8,683 bases of DNA from Bacteroidaceae bacterium (GTDB lineage: Bacteria > Bacteroidota > Bacteroidia > Bacteroidales > Bacteroidaceae), in NCBI GenBank assembly GCA_017557475.1, contig JAFYYO010000277.1, forward strand, positions 1 through 8,683, written 5' to 3'. Shown one piece after another: positions 1-7,700 of the stretch. Position numbers and translations under genes: made by a program. Within the stretch, counting starts at the first letter, position 1. Each line of letters starts with the position of its first letter. The notes beneath the pieces were generated by a model that did not search any database, had not been told where the DNA came from, and saw only the letters and a program-made list of their open reading frames with translations.

Positions 1-30
1 CAATCATTCTATAATATTATAATATAGTGG

Positions 31-79
31 CGTGCCCGCATGCAAGGAAGAACTTCCTGTGTGCGGGCATGTTGTTTTT
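31..79 (+). terminator. Intrinsic terminator of a gene left of the window
   Basis: TGCCCGCA (33-40) pairs perfectly with TGCGGGCA (62-69). C31-G71 and a G32-T70 wobble extend the stem, and an inner AGGAA/TTCCT helix closes on a four-base loop. A T-rich tail (TTGTTTTT, 72-79) follows directly. The other strand has no T-run after the hairpin, so it should act on + strand transcription arriving from the left. It isolates the next gene from that upstream unit. Confidence 0.85.
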
Positions 80-85
80 AGGCAG

Positions 86-106
86 AGATACTTTACAGAT
101 ACTTTA
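86..106. repeat. Short direct repeat upstream of the exported-protein gene
   Basis: AGATACTTTA occurs at 86-95 and again at 97-106, an offset of 11 bp or about one helical turn. It lies between the left-edge terminator and the start codon at 140, where the promoter of the 140-4279 gene would be expected. No good match to the Bacteroidetes TAnnTTTG element is visible in 80-139, so the promoter itself is not assigned. The repeat could be a regulator site or chance. Confidence 0.3.
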
Positions 107-139
107 ATTATTTACGTAACCATTTAATACTTGTTTGTT

Positions 140-3100
140 ATGAGCAGAATTTTACATTCCAGATTGCATGCAATGGGGTTATTGACTTTGTTGCTGCTTG
201 CATTGTGCCCAGGCAGGGCAAGTGCCATTTCGGGAAACCTCACTGTTTCACAACTTGGCACACAGCGTGTATATCTTGATGGCACTACAACGATTACCGT
301 CGACCAGGACTGGTACCTGCGTGAAATTACTGGTGGTGACTACGACCTCAAGATTATTCTTCAGAATGGAGCTCAACTTATGGTCGATCAAGACAGAAGC
401 AGACAGGCCGCCATTGATGCGAAGAGCCTTGACGTGAGTGGAAACGGAACGCTCTACGTCACTGGCTTGAATATTGGCGTTTGGCTGCGCGGCGGCGACC
501 TGAAGGTGACCAACTGTAATGCAACCTTCGTAGCCCGTCATGGAAAGGACTGGGACATTCGCTATGGTGTTGCTATAGAGGGTGAAATCAACGAGTTCAT
601 CATCAACAATGCAAACGTAAGTGTTTCCGGTCAGTGCGTCGCTATAGAATCGGTCCAGACATTGAAAATAACCGGCAGCAATCCCGTATTGAATGCTTGG
701 GGCGGAGAACATTGCGTTGCTTATCAGGCACCTCAGATGGCCGCCAGTGGTGTACAGGACTTTATTATGGAAAGTGGCGAGGTGAACCTGACGTCACGTG
801 ATGGCGAGGGTTTATTTGTATATAATGCCCAGATCACTGGCGGCAAGCTCACCATCAACCAGAGCGGTGGCACATGGGACAGCGATTTTGGTGAATTTAA
901 CGCTGCATTAAAGGCTAGGTGGATTAATGCCACAAACTGTGAATTAAACATCAACAGTTCACAAGTTGCCATTTATAATGAATACGCCGATGCCACGTTC
1001 AACAATGCCAAGGTGAACATCAATGTGGGTGCATCATTTAGCGGCATACGTGTCAAGAACCTCACCATTGACGGTAACAGCGATTTTACCGTCAACGCCA
1101 GCCACGAGGCTATTGTCTGCCGCGGCGACTTCTCGCTCAAAGCCGACAAGTTCTATGCAAAGGCACGTTCCGACGGATACCATGCAGTATGGGTGGATGG
1201 CACGTTGACAATCCATATGGGCGCAGGCACCTACGAGGCCTATACCACCGGAAAGGCACCGTTCGCTAAATATGCAGGATCACAATTGAACCCTCTGGAG
1301 AACGCATTTATTGTTGATTGCCCTTATACTGTTAATGACATCCACGACGTGAGCAACCTTTCCATTGGTGAGACTAACGTATATAAAGAAGATAACATAA
1401 TCCATGGCGCTTATGTCTTCAAGTATAACGGTTCAAATATTACCCATGGAGTGAAGATTACATGTCCAGACCTGCGTTACTACAACGAGCAAACAGCTTC
1501 CACCTCGGTGACAGGTTGCTTTGACAAGGGATCTTACACTATCGGCCAAACTATCCACTTCAATGTGCCGGACATCATTACCCAATTCATTAACAAGCCC
1601 GTCAGCAACCCCGACGCCTACATGAGCATATATTGGTGGCGCACTTCTGTGGATGCCCAGGGAAACACTACTTCTCCCGAACATATTAACTATGATGGAA
1701 TGACAACGTATACCATTCAGCCTGCCGATATTAACAAGAACATCTATGCAGTCTTCATGTACGACAGTCATTATTACTCGCTCCAAACGGAAAGTGTGCC
1801 TGTTTATAAGAGAGCCAACACCGTAACACCGGAAAAACCGACACTTGCCTTCAGAGCGAACTATGTTTGGGTGACCAACAATAATCCGTCGCAGGAATAC
1901 CTGCTGCTCACGACATATAAGGATGTGCAGAGTTTCACAGAAGCCGACTGGGCAAATGCCGAGTCATCGACATCTACCAGCTTCCGTCTGTCGGGAACTA
2001 CAGGACAAGTCAACTATGTCTATACCCGCTGGAAAGAGACGGCAACCCAATTGCCAGGTTCGGTTGTTCTCTATAATTCGGTATATTACGGCACCACCGA
2101 CCAGATAAAGGACATCATGCTTCAATTCACTGATGTGACCACAAACACGACCATCGAGAACGGTGTGAACGGCTTTACAACAGTTCCTTTGAACCATGTC
2201 ATTAAGATTGAGGCTGTCACTGTTCCCAGCGACATCGTTGGATTCCAAGGTGTTCTAGGTTCTTCTTGGCTGCTGGACAATCGCGTCACCTATTATCGCG
2301 ACGCTGCATGCACACAGGCAATACACGACTGGGAATTTGGCATCCTGGATCCGGACACCTACTACAAGACATTCTATGTCAAGTACACGAAACCGACCGA
2401 AGCCATTCAATCTTCTACGCTTGAAAGTGCACATTACGTGGATATGAGATATAATAATGTATATAAACGCACCCAGTTTATTGTGTCGAAAGAGGACGGC
2501 ACCTACAACTTGCTGTGGATTTATGCTTCCAATGGCTATACACCTAATGGAGCCGACTATCCCGCACTGTATGTGCCTGCAGGAACATCCTTTGAGATTC
2601 CTATGATGCATGTTCCCGTCAATGCATCGACCGATGATATTACGTTCACACTTAACAGCTACTCGCAGGATGGAGTTGACAATACCGGTACACCTCCCGA
2701 GTTGTCTTATTATGAGGACGAAGACGGAGGACTCATCCTTGTGGTGAACACAACTAATACCGATGTAGGTTTCCATGCACTATATGGTGCAAAGCAAGCT
2801 GGACGAACTATAACCTTCAACAGTCCTGCGTTGTTCCTCTATGTAACGGCACCTGAGCCTACAGGTATTGCCATCAATCCGAGTGAGATAACGCTTGAGC
2901 CGCTGTTCGGCGAGGCACAGCTCGAGGCAGTGTTCACTCCGGCAAATGCAAAGAAGAAGCCAATCACTTGGTCGTCCGACAATAGCAATGTCATGGTTGA
3001 CGAAACAGGCAAGGTGACACTTAGCGACGACGCTATCGGCGAGACGGCAACCATCACAGCTACAGCCGGAGACTTCACTGCAACCTGTACGGTGACTGTC

Positions 3101-4279
3101 AGCGGCGAAAGGTATCCGATTATGGTAAACGGTACGCAGATCAACAGCCTCATTCAGGACGACGTCTTCATGGACGGGACAGTGAGCTACGTGGGCGGTA
3201 CGCTGACACTTAACGGAGCAGCTCTCAGCAACCTTCAAAGTGAAGTGCCGAATCTGACCATCAATGTTCAAGGCACCAACACACTGTCTGGATCGGCCGA
3301 AGCAGTTGTGTATCTCGCTGAATCGTCACACATTGCCGGTAACGGAGAGCTGACGGTAACATCGTCACGCAGTTCAGGTTTGGCTGTCGCGCTCTATGGA
3401 CAAAAGGACATTACTGTCGAGGATACGGTCAAGGTGGAAGCTTCTAATAGTACTTCTTCCTTGGGTGTTGGTGTTATGGCAATGGGACGCCTAAGCGTCA
3501 ACAGTCCCGAAGCACAGCTCAGAGGCTATGGCAAGTATGCTTCTGTTGGCTATCGTGAAGGACTTGTCGGCACTGTCATCGAGCCGGAAGGTGGCAAGCC
3601 CGTTTATGACTCGAACTTTAGTGGCTATTTCATTGGCGACGCGAGCGGCAATATCGTCAAGGATGCATGGGTGACCATCGACGGCAGTTCGACTATTATC
3701 GAGAACTTCACCGGTACCCTCTGGCAGGAACTCACTTCGGGCGGGGAGCAATTCAATTCGTCCGAAACAAACAAGACGGTGAAGCTGACATCCGATGCAG
3801 AGACTCCCGAATTGGCAAGTGTCGCTTTCCCAGGCTTTACGAGGGCAGGTACAACCGATAATATCTCGAGCTTCACCATTAAGGATGTGGAAGCCTATGA
3901 CTATGTGAACGGTTTTATCCTCTATTCGCTTCCAGAACCAACGTCTATGATTCTTAGAGTTGGTAAGTCACAGAGGATGCCGGTTCGTAACATGATGGTG
4001 AAAGGCGCGAAGGACAGCGCTGGTAATCTCTGCCTGAAGCTTACAATGACAGGCGCGGTAAACGGGGTTTCGTTCACCCTCTGGTTTGGTCCCGCAGATA
4101 TGACCTTAGATCAGATTAAAGCCGCTATAGATGCAGCTGAGGAAATCATCACCGGCGTCGACGGTGTTGAAGTCGAGACGAGGGACGCTCCCATCTACGA
4201 CCTCTCGGGTCGCAGGATAGAGAAGATCACGCAACCTGGCATCTATATCAAGAACGGCAAAAAAATCCTTGTGAAGTAG
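140..4279 (+). CDS. Large exported protein with beta-helix-like modules, a Big_2 domain and a Bacteroidetes C-terminal tail
   Basis: The product has 1379 residues. The ATG at 140 is preferred over an in-frame TTG at 131 because it begins a good signal peptide: Arg3 and Arg8, a Leu-rich core at about 13-22, and an ASA cleavage site after residue 29. Cys23 is not in a valid lipobox, so a lipoprotein is unlikely. Residues of about 30-390 show repeated short strands rich in Asn, Gly, Thr and Val (SGNGTLYV near 100), as in right-handed beta-helix or Cthe_2159-like carbohydrate-binding domains. About 390-900 is Tyr/Trp-rich and looks Ig-like, without a firm family. Residues 907-987 match a bacterial Ig-like Big_2 domain (ITWSSDN, GKVTLSDDA, ATITATAG, CTVTV). 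About 990-1180 repeats the N-terminal module (AGNGELTV near 1066). Residues 1353-1379 form a tail starting YDLSGRR and ending NGKKILVK, reminiscent of a shortened type IX secretion sorting domain. No catalytic motif was recognised. A surface or secreted adhesin, or a glycan-binding role, is an inference. Confidence 0.88.
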   Translation: MSRILHSRLHAMGLLTLLLLALCPGRASAISGNLTVSQLGTQRVYLDGTTTITVDQDWYLREITGGDYDLKIILQNGAQLMVDQDRSRQAAIDAKSLDVSGNGTLYVTGLNIGVWLRGGDLKVTNCNATFVARHGKDWDIRYGVAIEGEINEFIINNANVSVSGQCVAIESVQTLKITGSNPVLNAWGGEHCVAYQAPQMAASGVQDFIMESGEVNLTSRDGEGLFVYNAQITGGKLTINQSGGTWDSDFGEFNAALKARWINATNCELNINSSQVAIYNEYADATFNNAKVNINVGASFSGIRVKNLTIDGNSDFTVNASHEAIVCRGDFSLKADKFYAKARSDGYHAVWVDGTLTIHMGAGTYEAYTTGKAPFAKYAGSQLNPLENAFIVDCPYTVNDIHDVSNLSIGETNVYKEDNIIHGAYVFKYNGSNITHGVKITCPDLRYYNEQTASTSVTGCFDKGSYTIGQTIHFNVPDIITQFINKPVSNPDAYMSIYWWRTSVDAQGNTTSPEHINYDGMTTYTIQPADINKNIYAVFMYDSHYYSLQTESVPVYKRANTVTPEKPTLAFRANYVWVTNNNPSQEYLLLTTYKDVQSFTEADWANAESSTSTSFRLSGTTGQVNYVYTRWKETATQLPGSVVLYNSVYYGTTDQIKDIMLQFTDVTTNTTIENGVNGFTTVPLNHVIKIEAVTVPSDIVGFQGVLGSSWLLDNRVTYYRDAACTQAIHDWEFGILDPDTYYKTFYVKYTKPTEAIQSSTLESAHYVDMRYNNVYKRTQFIVSKEDGTYNLLWIYASNGYTPNGADYPALYVPAGTSFEIPMMHVPVNASTDDITFTLNSYSQDGVDNTGTPPELSYYEDEDGGLILVVNTTNTDVGFHALYGAKQAGRTITFNSPALFLYVTAPEPTGIAINPSEITLEPLFGEAQLEAVFTPANAKKKPITWSSDNSNVMVDETGKVTLSDDAIGETATITATAGDFTATCTVTVSGERYPIMVNGTQINSLIQDDVFMDGTVSYVGGTLTLNGAALSNLQSEVPNLTINVQGTNTLSGSAEAVVYLAESSHIAGNGELTVTSSRSSGLAVALYGQKDITVEDTVKVEASNSTSSLGVGVMAMGRLSVNSPEAQLRGYGKYASVGYREGLVGTVIEPEGGKPVYDSNFSGYFIGDASGNIVKDAWVTIDGSSTIIENFTGTLWQELTSGGEQFNSSETNKTVKLTSDAETPELASVAFPGFTRAGTTDNISSFTIKDVEAYDYVNGFILYSLPEPTSMILRVGKSQRMPVRNMMVKGAKDSAGNLCLKLTMTGAVNGVSFTLWFGPADMTLDQIKAAIDAAEEIITGVDGVEVETRDAPIYDLSGRRIEKITQPGIYIKNGKKILVK

Positions 4280-4292
4280 TGACGGCTCAATA

Positions 4293-4446
4293 TAGGCCAG
4301 CCTAATCAGCCAACTAGGCACGTCTAATTTCCAAACTAGACGTGCCTAGTTTACAATCATAACACGCCTAGTTTGGAAACATAACGTGTTACGATGGCAA
4401 ACATACCGTGTTATGATGACCAACATAACGTGTCGTGTTTTCAGCC
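4293..4446. repeat. Seven degenerate 22-bp tandem repeats
   Basis: Seven consecutive units of exactly 22 bp start at 4293, 4315, 4337, 4359, 4381, 4403 and 4425. Unit positions 5 (C), 8 (G) and 22 (C) are invariant, position 18 is C in six of seven, and position 20 is A in six of seven. Each unit is a 12-bp, often near-palindromic core followed by a spacer of about 10 bp, commonly ending in AAC. Cores include TAGGCACGTCTA, TAGACGTGCCTA, ATAACACGCCTA, ATAACGTGTTAC and ATACCGTGTTAT. Some cores are reverse complements of others, so the array can form several alternative hairpins. It begins 14 bases after the stop codon at 4279. Function is unknown; candidates are 3'-end or terminator structure, a protein-binding array, or a dispersed repeat family. 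Confidence 0.8.
4312..4351. repeat. Perfect 15-bp inverted repeat (stem-loop) inside the 22-bp array
   Basis: AACTAGGCACGTCTA (4312-4326) is the exact reverse complement of TAGACGTGCCTAGTT (4337-4351), with a 10-base loop. It lies 33 bases after the stop codon of the exported-protein gene, so it could protect or help end that mRNA. The bases after the right arm (TACAATC) are not a T-run, so a classical intrinsic terminator is not supported. The two arms are the cores of repeat units two and three of the array. Confidence 0.7.
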
Positions 4447-4493
4447 TCTTTATTCGGCTCTTGATTTTTTAACATAAAAAAACTGCTCCTCGC

Positions 4494-4524
4494 TTTGTAG
4501 TTTTTATAAAATGCAGTACCTTTG
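4494..4524 (+). promoter_or_regulatory. Bacteroidetes-type sigma-70 (RpoD) promoter for the carB leader
   Basis: TTTG (4494-4497) and TACCTTTG (4517-4524) are separated by 19 bp, matching the established Bacteroidetes -33 TTTG and -7 TAnnTTTG elements and their usual spacing. A/T tracts lie just upstream (about 4464-4482). Transcription would start near 4530, giving a leader of about 185 nt before the carB ATG at 4717. CTCCTCGC (4486-4493), abutting the -33 element, is the reverse complement of GCGAGGAG at 4578-4585 in the leader. Confidence 0.8.
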
Positions 4525-4543
4525 CACCCGAAAATCAAAGATA

Positions 4544-4651
4544 ATGTTGGTTAACTACTACATAACACAAGCGCGGGGCGAGGAGATGATGCCGTCTGGT
4601 TCCCCTGTTTGTCTGGTTAACAAGAAAAGCCACTGTCGCTGTCATTTTTAG
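4544..4651 (+). CDS. Possible 35-codon leader peptide upstream of carB
   Basis: An ATG at 4544, about 14 nt after the predicted transcript start, opens a 35-residue frame that ends at the TAG at 4649-4651. That stop falls at the junction of the loop and right arm of the terminator hairpin. The peptide begins MLVNYYITQ and ends in a Cys/His-rich stretch (CRCHF). It has no run of a single amino acid codon like that of classical trp or his leaders; it contains two adjacent Tyr codons and two scattered Arg codons. If translated, ribosomes would cover the closing stem and the left terminator arm and could favour read-through. It may equally be a chance ORF in a structured RNA. Confidence 0.22.
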   Translation: MLVNYYITQARGEEMMPSGSPVCLVNKKSHCRCHF

Positions 4652-4669
4652 CGATTGTGGCTTTTTCTT
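4625..4669 (+). terminator. Intrinsic terminator between the carB promoter and carB
   Basis: AAAAGCCACTGTCGCT (4625-4640) pairs with AGCGATTGTGGCTTTT (4650-4665) over 16 positions with only two mismatches, across a nine-base loop, and is followed by a T-rich tail (TTTTTCTTT, 4662-4670). It ends 47 bases before the carB start. No promoter element is visible between it and carB, so carB transcription should pass through it. Its position and strength suggest transcription attenuation rather than the end of the distant gene that stops at 4279. Confidence 0.82.
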
Positions 4670-4716
4670 TAAATGTGAGTAAAGGAATAAATAAATATAA
4701 AAAGAGTATAAGCATT

Positions 4717-7700
4717 ATGAAACTGAAGAAAGTTCTCGTGTTAGGAAGCGGTGCGCTGAAGATTGGTCAGGCCGGCGAGTTTGATTATTCTGGCAGTCAG
4801 GCCCTGAAGGCTCTCCGCGAAGAAGGCATCTACTCGGTGCTCGTCAATCCCAATGTCGCCACCATCCAGACAAGTGAAGGCATTGCCGATAAAGTCTATT
4901 TCCTGCCCATCACACCTTATTTTATAGAGGAAATCATAAAGAAGGAGCGACCCGACGGCATCATGTTGGCTTGGGGCGGACAGACGGGACTGAACGTCGG
5001 CACGGCTCTCTATCAAAATGGCGTGCTTGAGAAGTACGGCGTAAAGGTGCTTGGCACCAGTGTCGAGGCTATCATGAACACTGAGGACCGCGATCTCTTC
5101 GTCAAGGAACTGGGCAAGGTTGACCTGAAAGTGCCGACGAGTCATGCTTGCGAGACACTGGAGGAAGCTGTTGAGACTGCTCGTCGCATCGGCTATCCCA
5201 TTATGATTCGCTCCGCATATGCGCTTGGCGGACTTGGTAGCGGTGTTTGTCCGGACGAGAAGACCTTCAAGGAGATTGCAGAGAGCGCTTTCACGTTTGC
5301 TCCTCAGGTGCTTGTGGAAGAGAGCCTCAAGGGCTGGAAGGAGATAGAGTTCGAGTGCATCCGCGATGCCAACGACCATTGCTTCACCGTCGCTTCGATG
5401 GAAAATTTCGATCCGCTCGGCATTCATACGGGCGAAAGTATTGTCGTCGCTCCCACTTGCTCCCTGAAGGACGAGCAAGTGAAGATGCTTCAAGAACTCA
5501 CCATCAAGTGTGTCCGTCACCTCAACATCGTGGGCGAGTGCAACATACAGTTCGCTTTCAATGCTGAGACGAATGACTACAGAATCATCGAAATCAATGC
5601 TCGCCTGTCTCGTTCTTCTGCTCTGGCAAGTAAGGCAACAGGTTATCCTCTGGCCTTCGTTGCAGCTAAGATTGCCCTTGGCTACACCCTCGACCAGATC
5701 GGAGAGATGGGTACGACGAATAGCGCCTACGTTGCTCCGTCGCTTGACTACCTCATCTGTAAGATTCCCCGCTGGGACCTCACCAAGTTCACAGGGGTGA
5801 GCCGCAAGATTGGCTCAAGCATGAAGTCTGTCGGCGAGATTATGAGCATCGGTCGCAGCTTTGAGGAGATGCTTCAGAAGGGTTTGAGAATGATTGGTCA
5901 GGGCATGCACGGTTTCGTTTGCAACGACCATGTGAAGTTCGAGAACCTCGACGAGGAACTCTCCAACCCAACCGACCTCCGCATCTTCGCCCTTGCCCAA
6001 GCACTTGAGGAGGGTTATTCTGTGGAGCGTATCGAAGAGTTGACGAAGATAGACAAGTGGTTCATCGAAAGGATGAAGAACATCGTGGACTTCGAACACA
6101 AACTGCAGACATATAATGCCATTGAGGAACTTCCTGCCGATGTCCTCAGCAAAGCAAAGGTTCTCGGCTTTAGCGATTTCCAGATTGCAAGGTGTGTACT
6201 CAATGTTCATACAGGCAATATGGAGAAGGAAAACTTGGCCGTTCGTGCTTACAGAAAGAAGCTCGGCATCCTGCCAGCCGTGAAGCGCATCCCGACGGTT
6301 GCCAGCGAGCATCCCGACCTCACGAACTATCTCTACATGACCTATGCTGTGGAAGGTCACGACATTAACTTCTACAAGCATGAGAAGTCAGTCATTGTGC
6401 TTGGTAGCGGTGCCTATCGCATCGGTTCTAGCGTGGAATTCGACTGGTGTTCGGTCAATGCGATTCAGACCGCACGCAAGCTCGGCTACAAGAGCATCAT
6501 GATAAATTACAACCCAGAAACTGTCTCGACGGACTATGATATGTGCGACCGCTTGTATTTCGACGAGTTGTCGTTCGAGAGAGTGCTCGATGTCATCGAC
6601 CTCGAGTCACCCAGAGGCGTGATTGTCTCAACAGGTGGGCAGATACCCAACAACCTCGCGATGAAGCTCTACCGACAGAGCGTGCCCATCCTCGGTACGT
6701 CGCCCGTCAGCATTGACCGCGCTGAGAATCGCGGCAAGTTCTCCGCCATGCTTGATAAACTCGGCATAGACCAGCCAAGATGGAGTGCTTTGACGAGCAT
6801 GGAAGACGTGAAGAAGTTCATCGACGAAGTGGGCTATCCCGTTTTGGTACGTCCTTCGTATGTCCTTTCGGGTGCAGCCATGAACGTCTGCTACACGGAT
6901 GAAGAGCTGGAACGCTTCCTCCAAATGGCAAGCGAGGTCAGCAAGGAGTACCCGGTTGTCGTAAGTAAGTTCATGACGGAAACTAACGAGGTTGAGTTCG
7001 ACGCAGTGGCTCAGAACGGAGAAATCGTGGAGTATGCTATCTCGGAGCACGTCGAGTTTGCCGGCGTTCACTCGGGCGATGCCACGATGGTCTTCCCTGC
7101 TCAGCAACTCAGCTTTGCCACAGCTCGACAGATAAAGAAGATGAGCCGCGCCATTGCTAAGGAGCTGAACATCAGTGGACCATTCAACATCCAGTATCTT
7201 GCCAAGGGACGCGACGTGAAAGTCATCGAGTGCAACCTCCGTGCAAGTCGTTCATTCCCCTTCGTCAGCAAGGTCCTGAAGCGCAACTTCATCGAGACGG
7301 CAACTCGCATCATGCTCGACGCACCCTACACAAAGCCGGATAAGAGTGCCTTTGATATCGACCATATTGGCGTGAAAGCCAGCCAGTTCTCATTCGCTCG
7401 CTTGCAGAATGCAGACCCGATACTGGGTGTGGATATGAGCTCGACAGGTGAAGTAGGTTGCCTTGGCGACAGCTTCGAGGAGGCTCTACTCAACAGTATG
7501 ATTGCCACGGGCTATAAGATTCCTAGAAAGGAAAAGGGTATCATGATAAGCAGTGGCGGCACGAAGGAGAAGGTCGCTATGCTTGATGGTGCTCGTATGC
7601 TGACGCAAGCCGGCTACACCATTTATGCGAGCGAAGGCACGGCTAAGTTCCTCAACGAGAACGGTGCGAAAGCGATTGCCGTAAGCTGGCCCGACGAAGA

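Larger units (their letters stand above)
4530..4670 (+). promoter_or_regulatory. Candidate attenuator or riboswitch leader of carB
   Basis: This is the predicted transcribed stretch from just after the promoter to the end of the intrinsic terminator. GTTAACTA (4550-4557) can pair with TGGTTAAC (4614-4621), with one G-T wobble, to close a domain of about 72 nt. Inside it, GGGG (4575-4578) can pair with CCCC (4602-4605) and an adjacent CAA with TTG. The terminator starts three bases after the closing stem. A weak alternative pairing exists between AGCG (4570-4573) and CGCT (4637-4640), which lies in the left terminator arm. I recognise no known riboswitch class. Because it sits before carB, pyrimidine, arginine or glutamine status would be plausible signals; this is inference. 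Alternatively the stretch is a free-standing small RNA. Confidence 0.5.

Noticed and set aside
9..27. A/T-only near-palindrome at the left edge
   Set aside because: Low-complexity AT sequence readily forms such symmetry by chance and it has no T-run or promoter match.
131..139. TTG start at 131 for the exported protein
   Set aside because: It only adds three residues before a proper ATG at 140 that already begins a complete signal peptide.
188..211. Lipoprotein lipobox at Cys23 of the exported protein
   Set aside because: The residue before Cys is Leu (LALC), not Ala, Gly or Ser, and a better signal peptidase I site (ASA) follows at residue 29.
4293..4446. CRISPR array
   Set aside because: The period is only 22 bp with no unique spacers between identical repeats; the units are degenerate throughout and no cas gene is present.
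4478..4505. AAAAACT / AGTTTTT inverted repeat around the -33 element as a terminator
   Set aside because: The stem is seven mostly A-T pairs with a 14-base loop, too weak for a terminator, and it overlaps a much better promoter match.
4657..4716. N-terminal extension of CarB by 20 residues from an in-frame GTG at 4657
   Set aside because: The GTG lies inside the right arm of the intrinsic terminator, the extra residues have no family counterpart, and the ATG at 4717 gives the standard 1073-residue length.
4741..5520. Long minus-strand ORF of 259 codons inside carB, and similar minus-strand ORFs at 2255-2776, 2780-3271, 5815-6381 and 8318-8683
   Set aside because: They lie opposite well-supported genes, show no recognisable domain, and look like codon-usage shadows.
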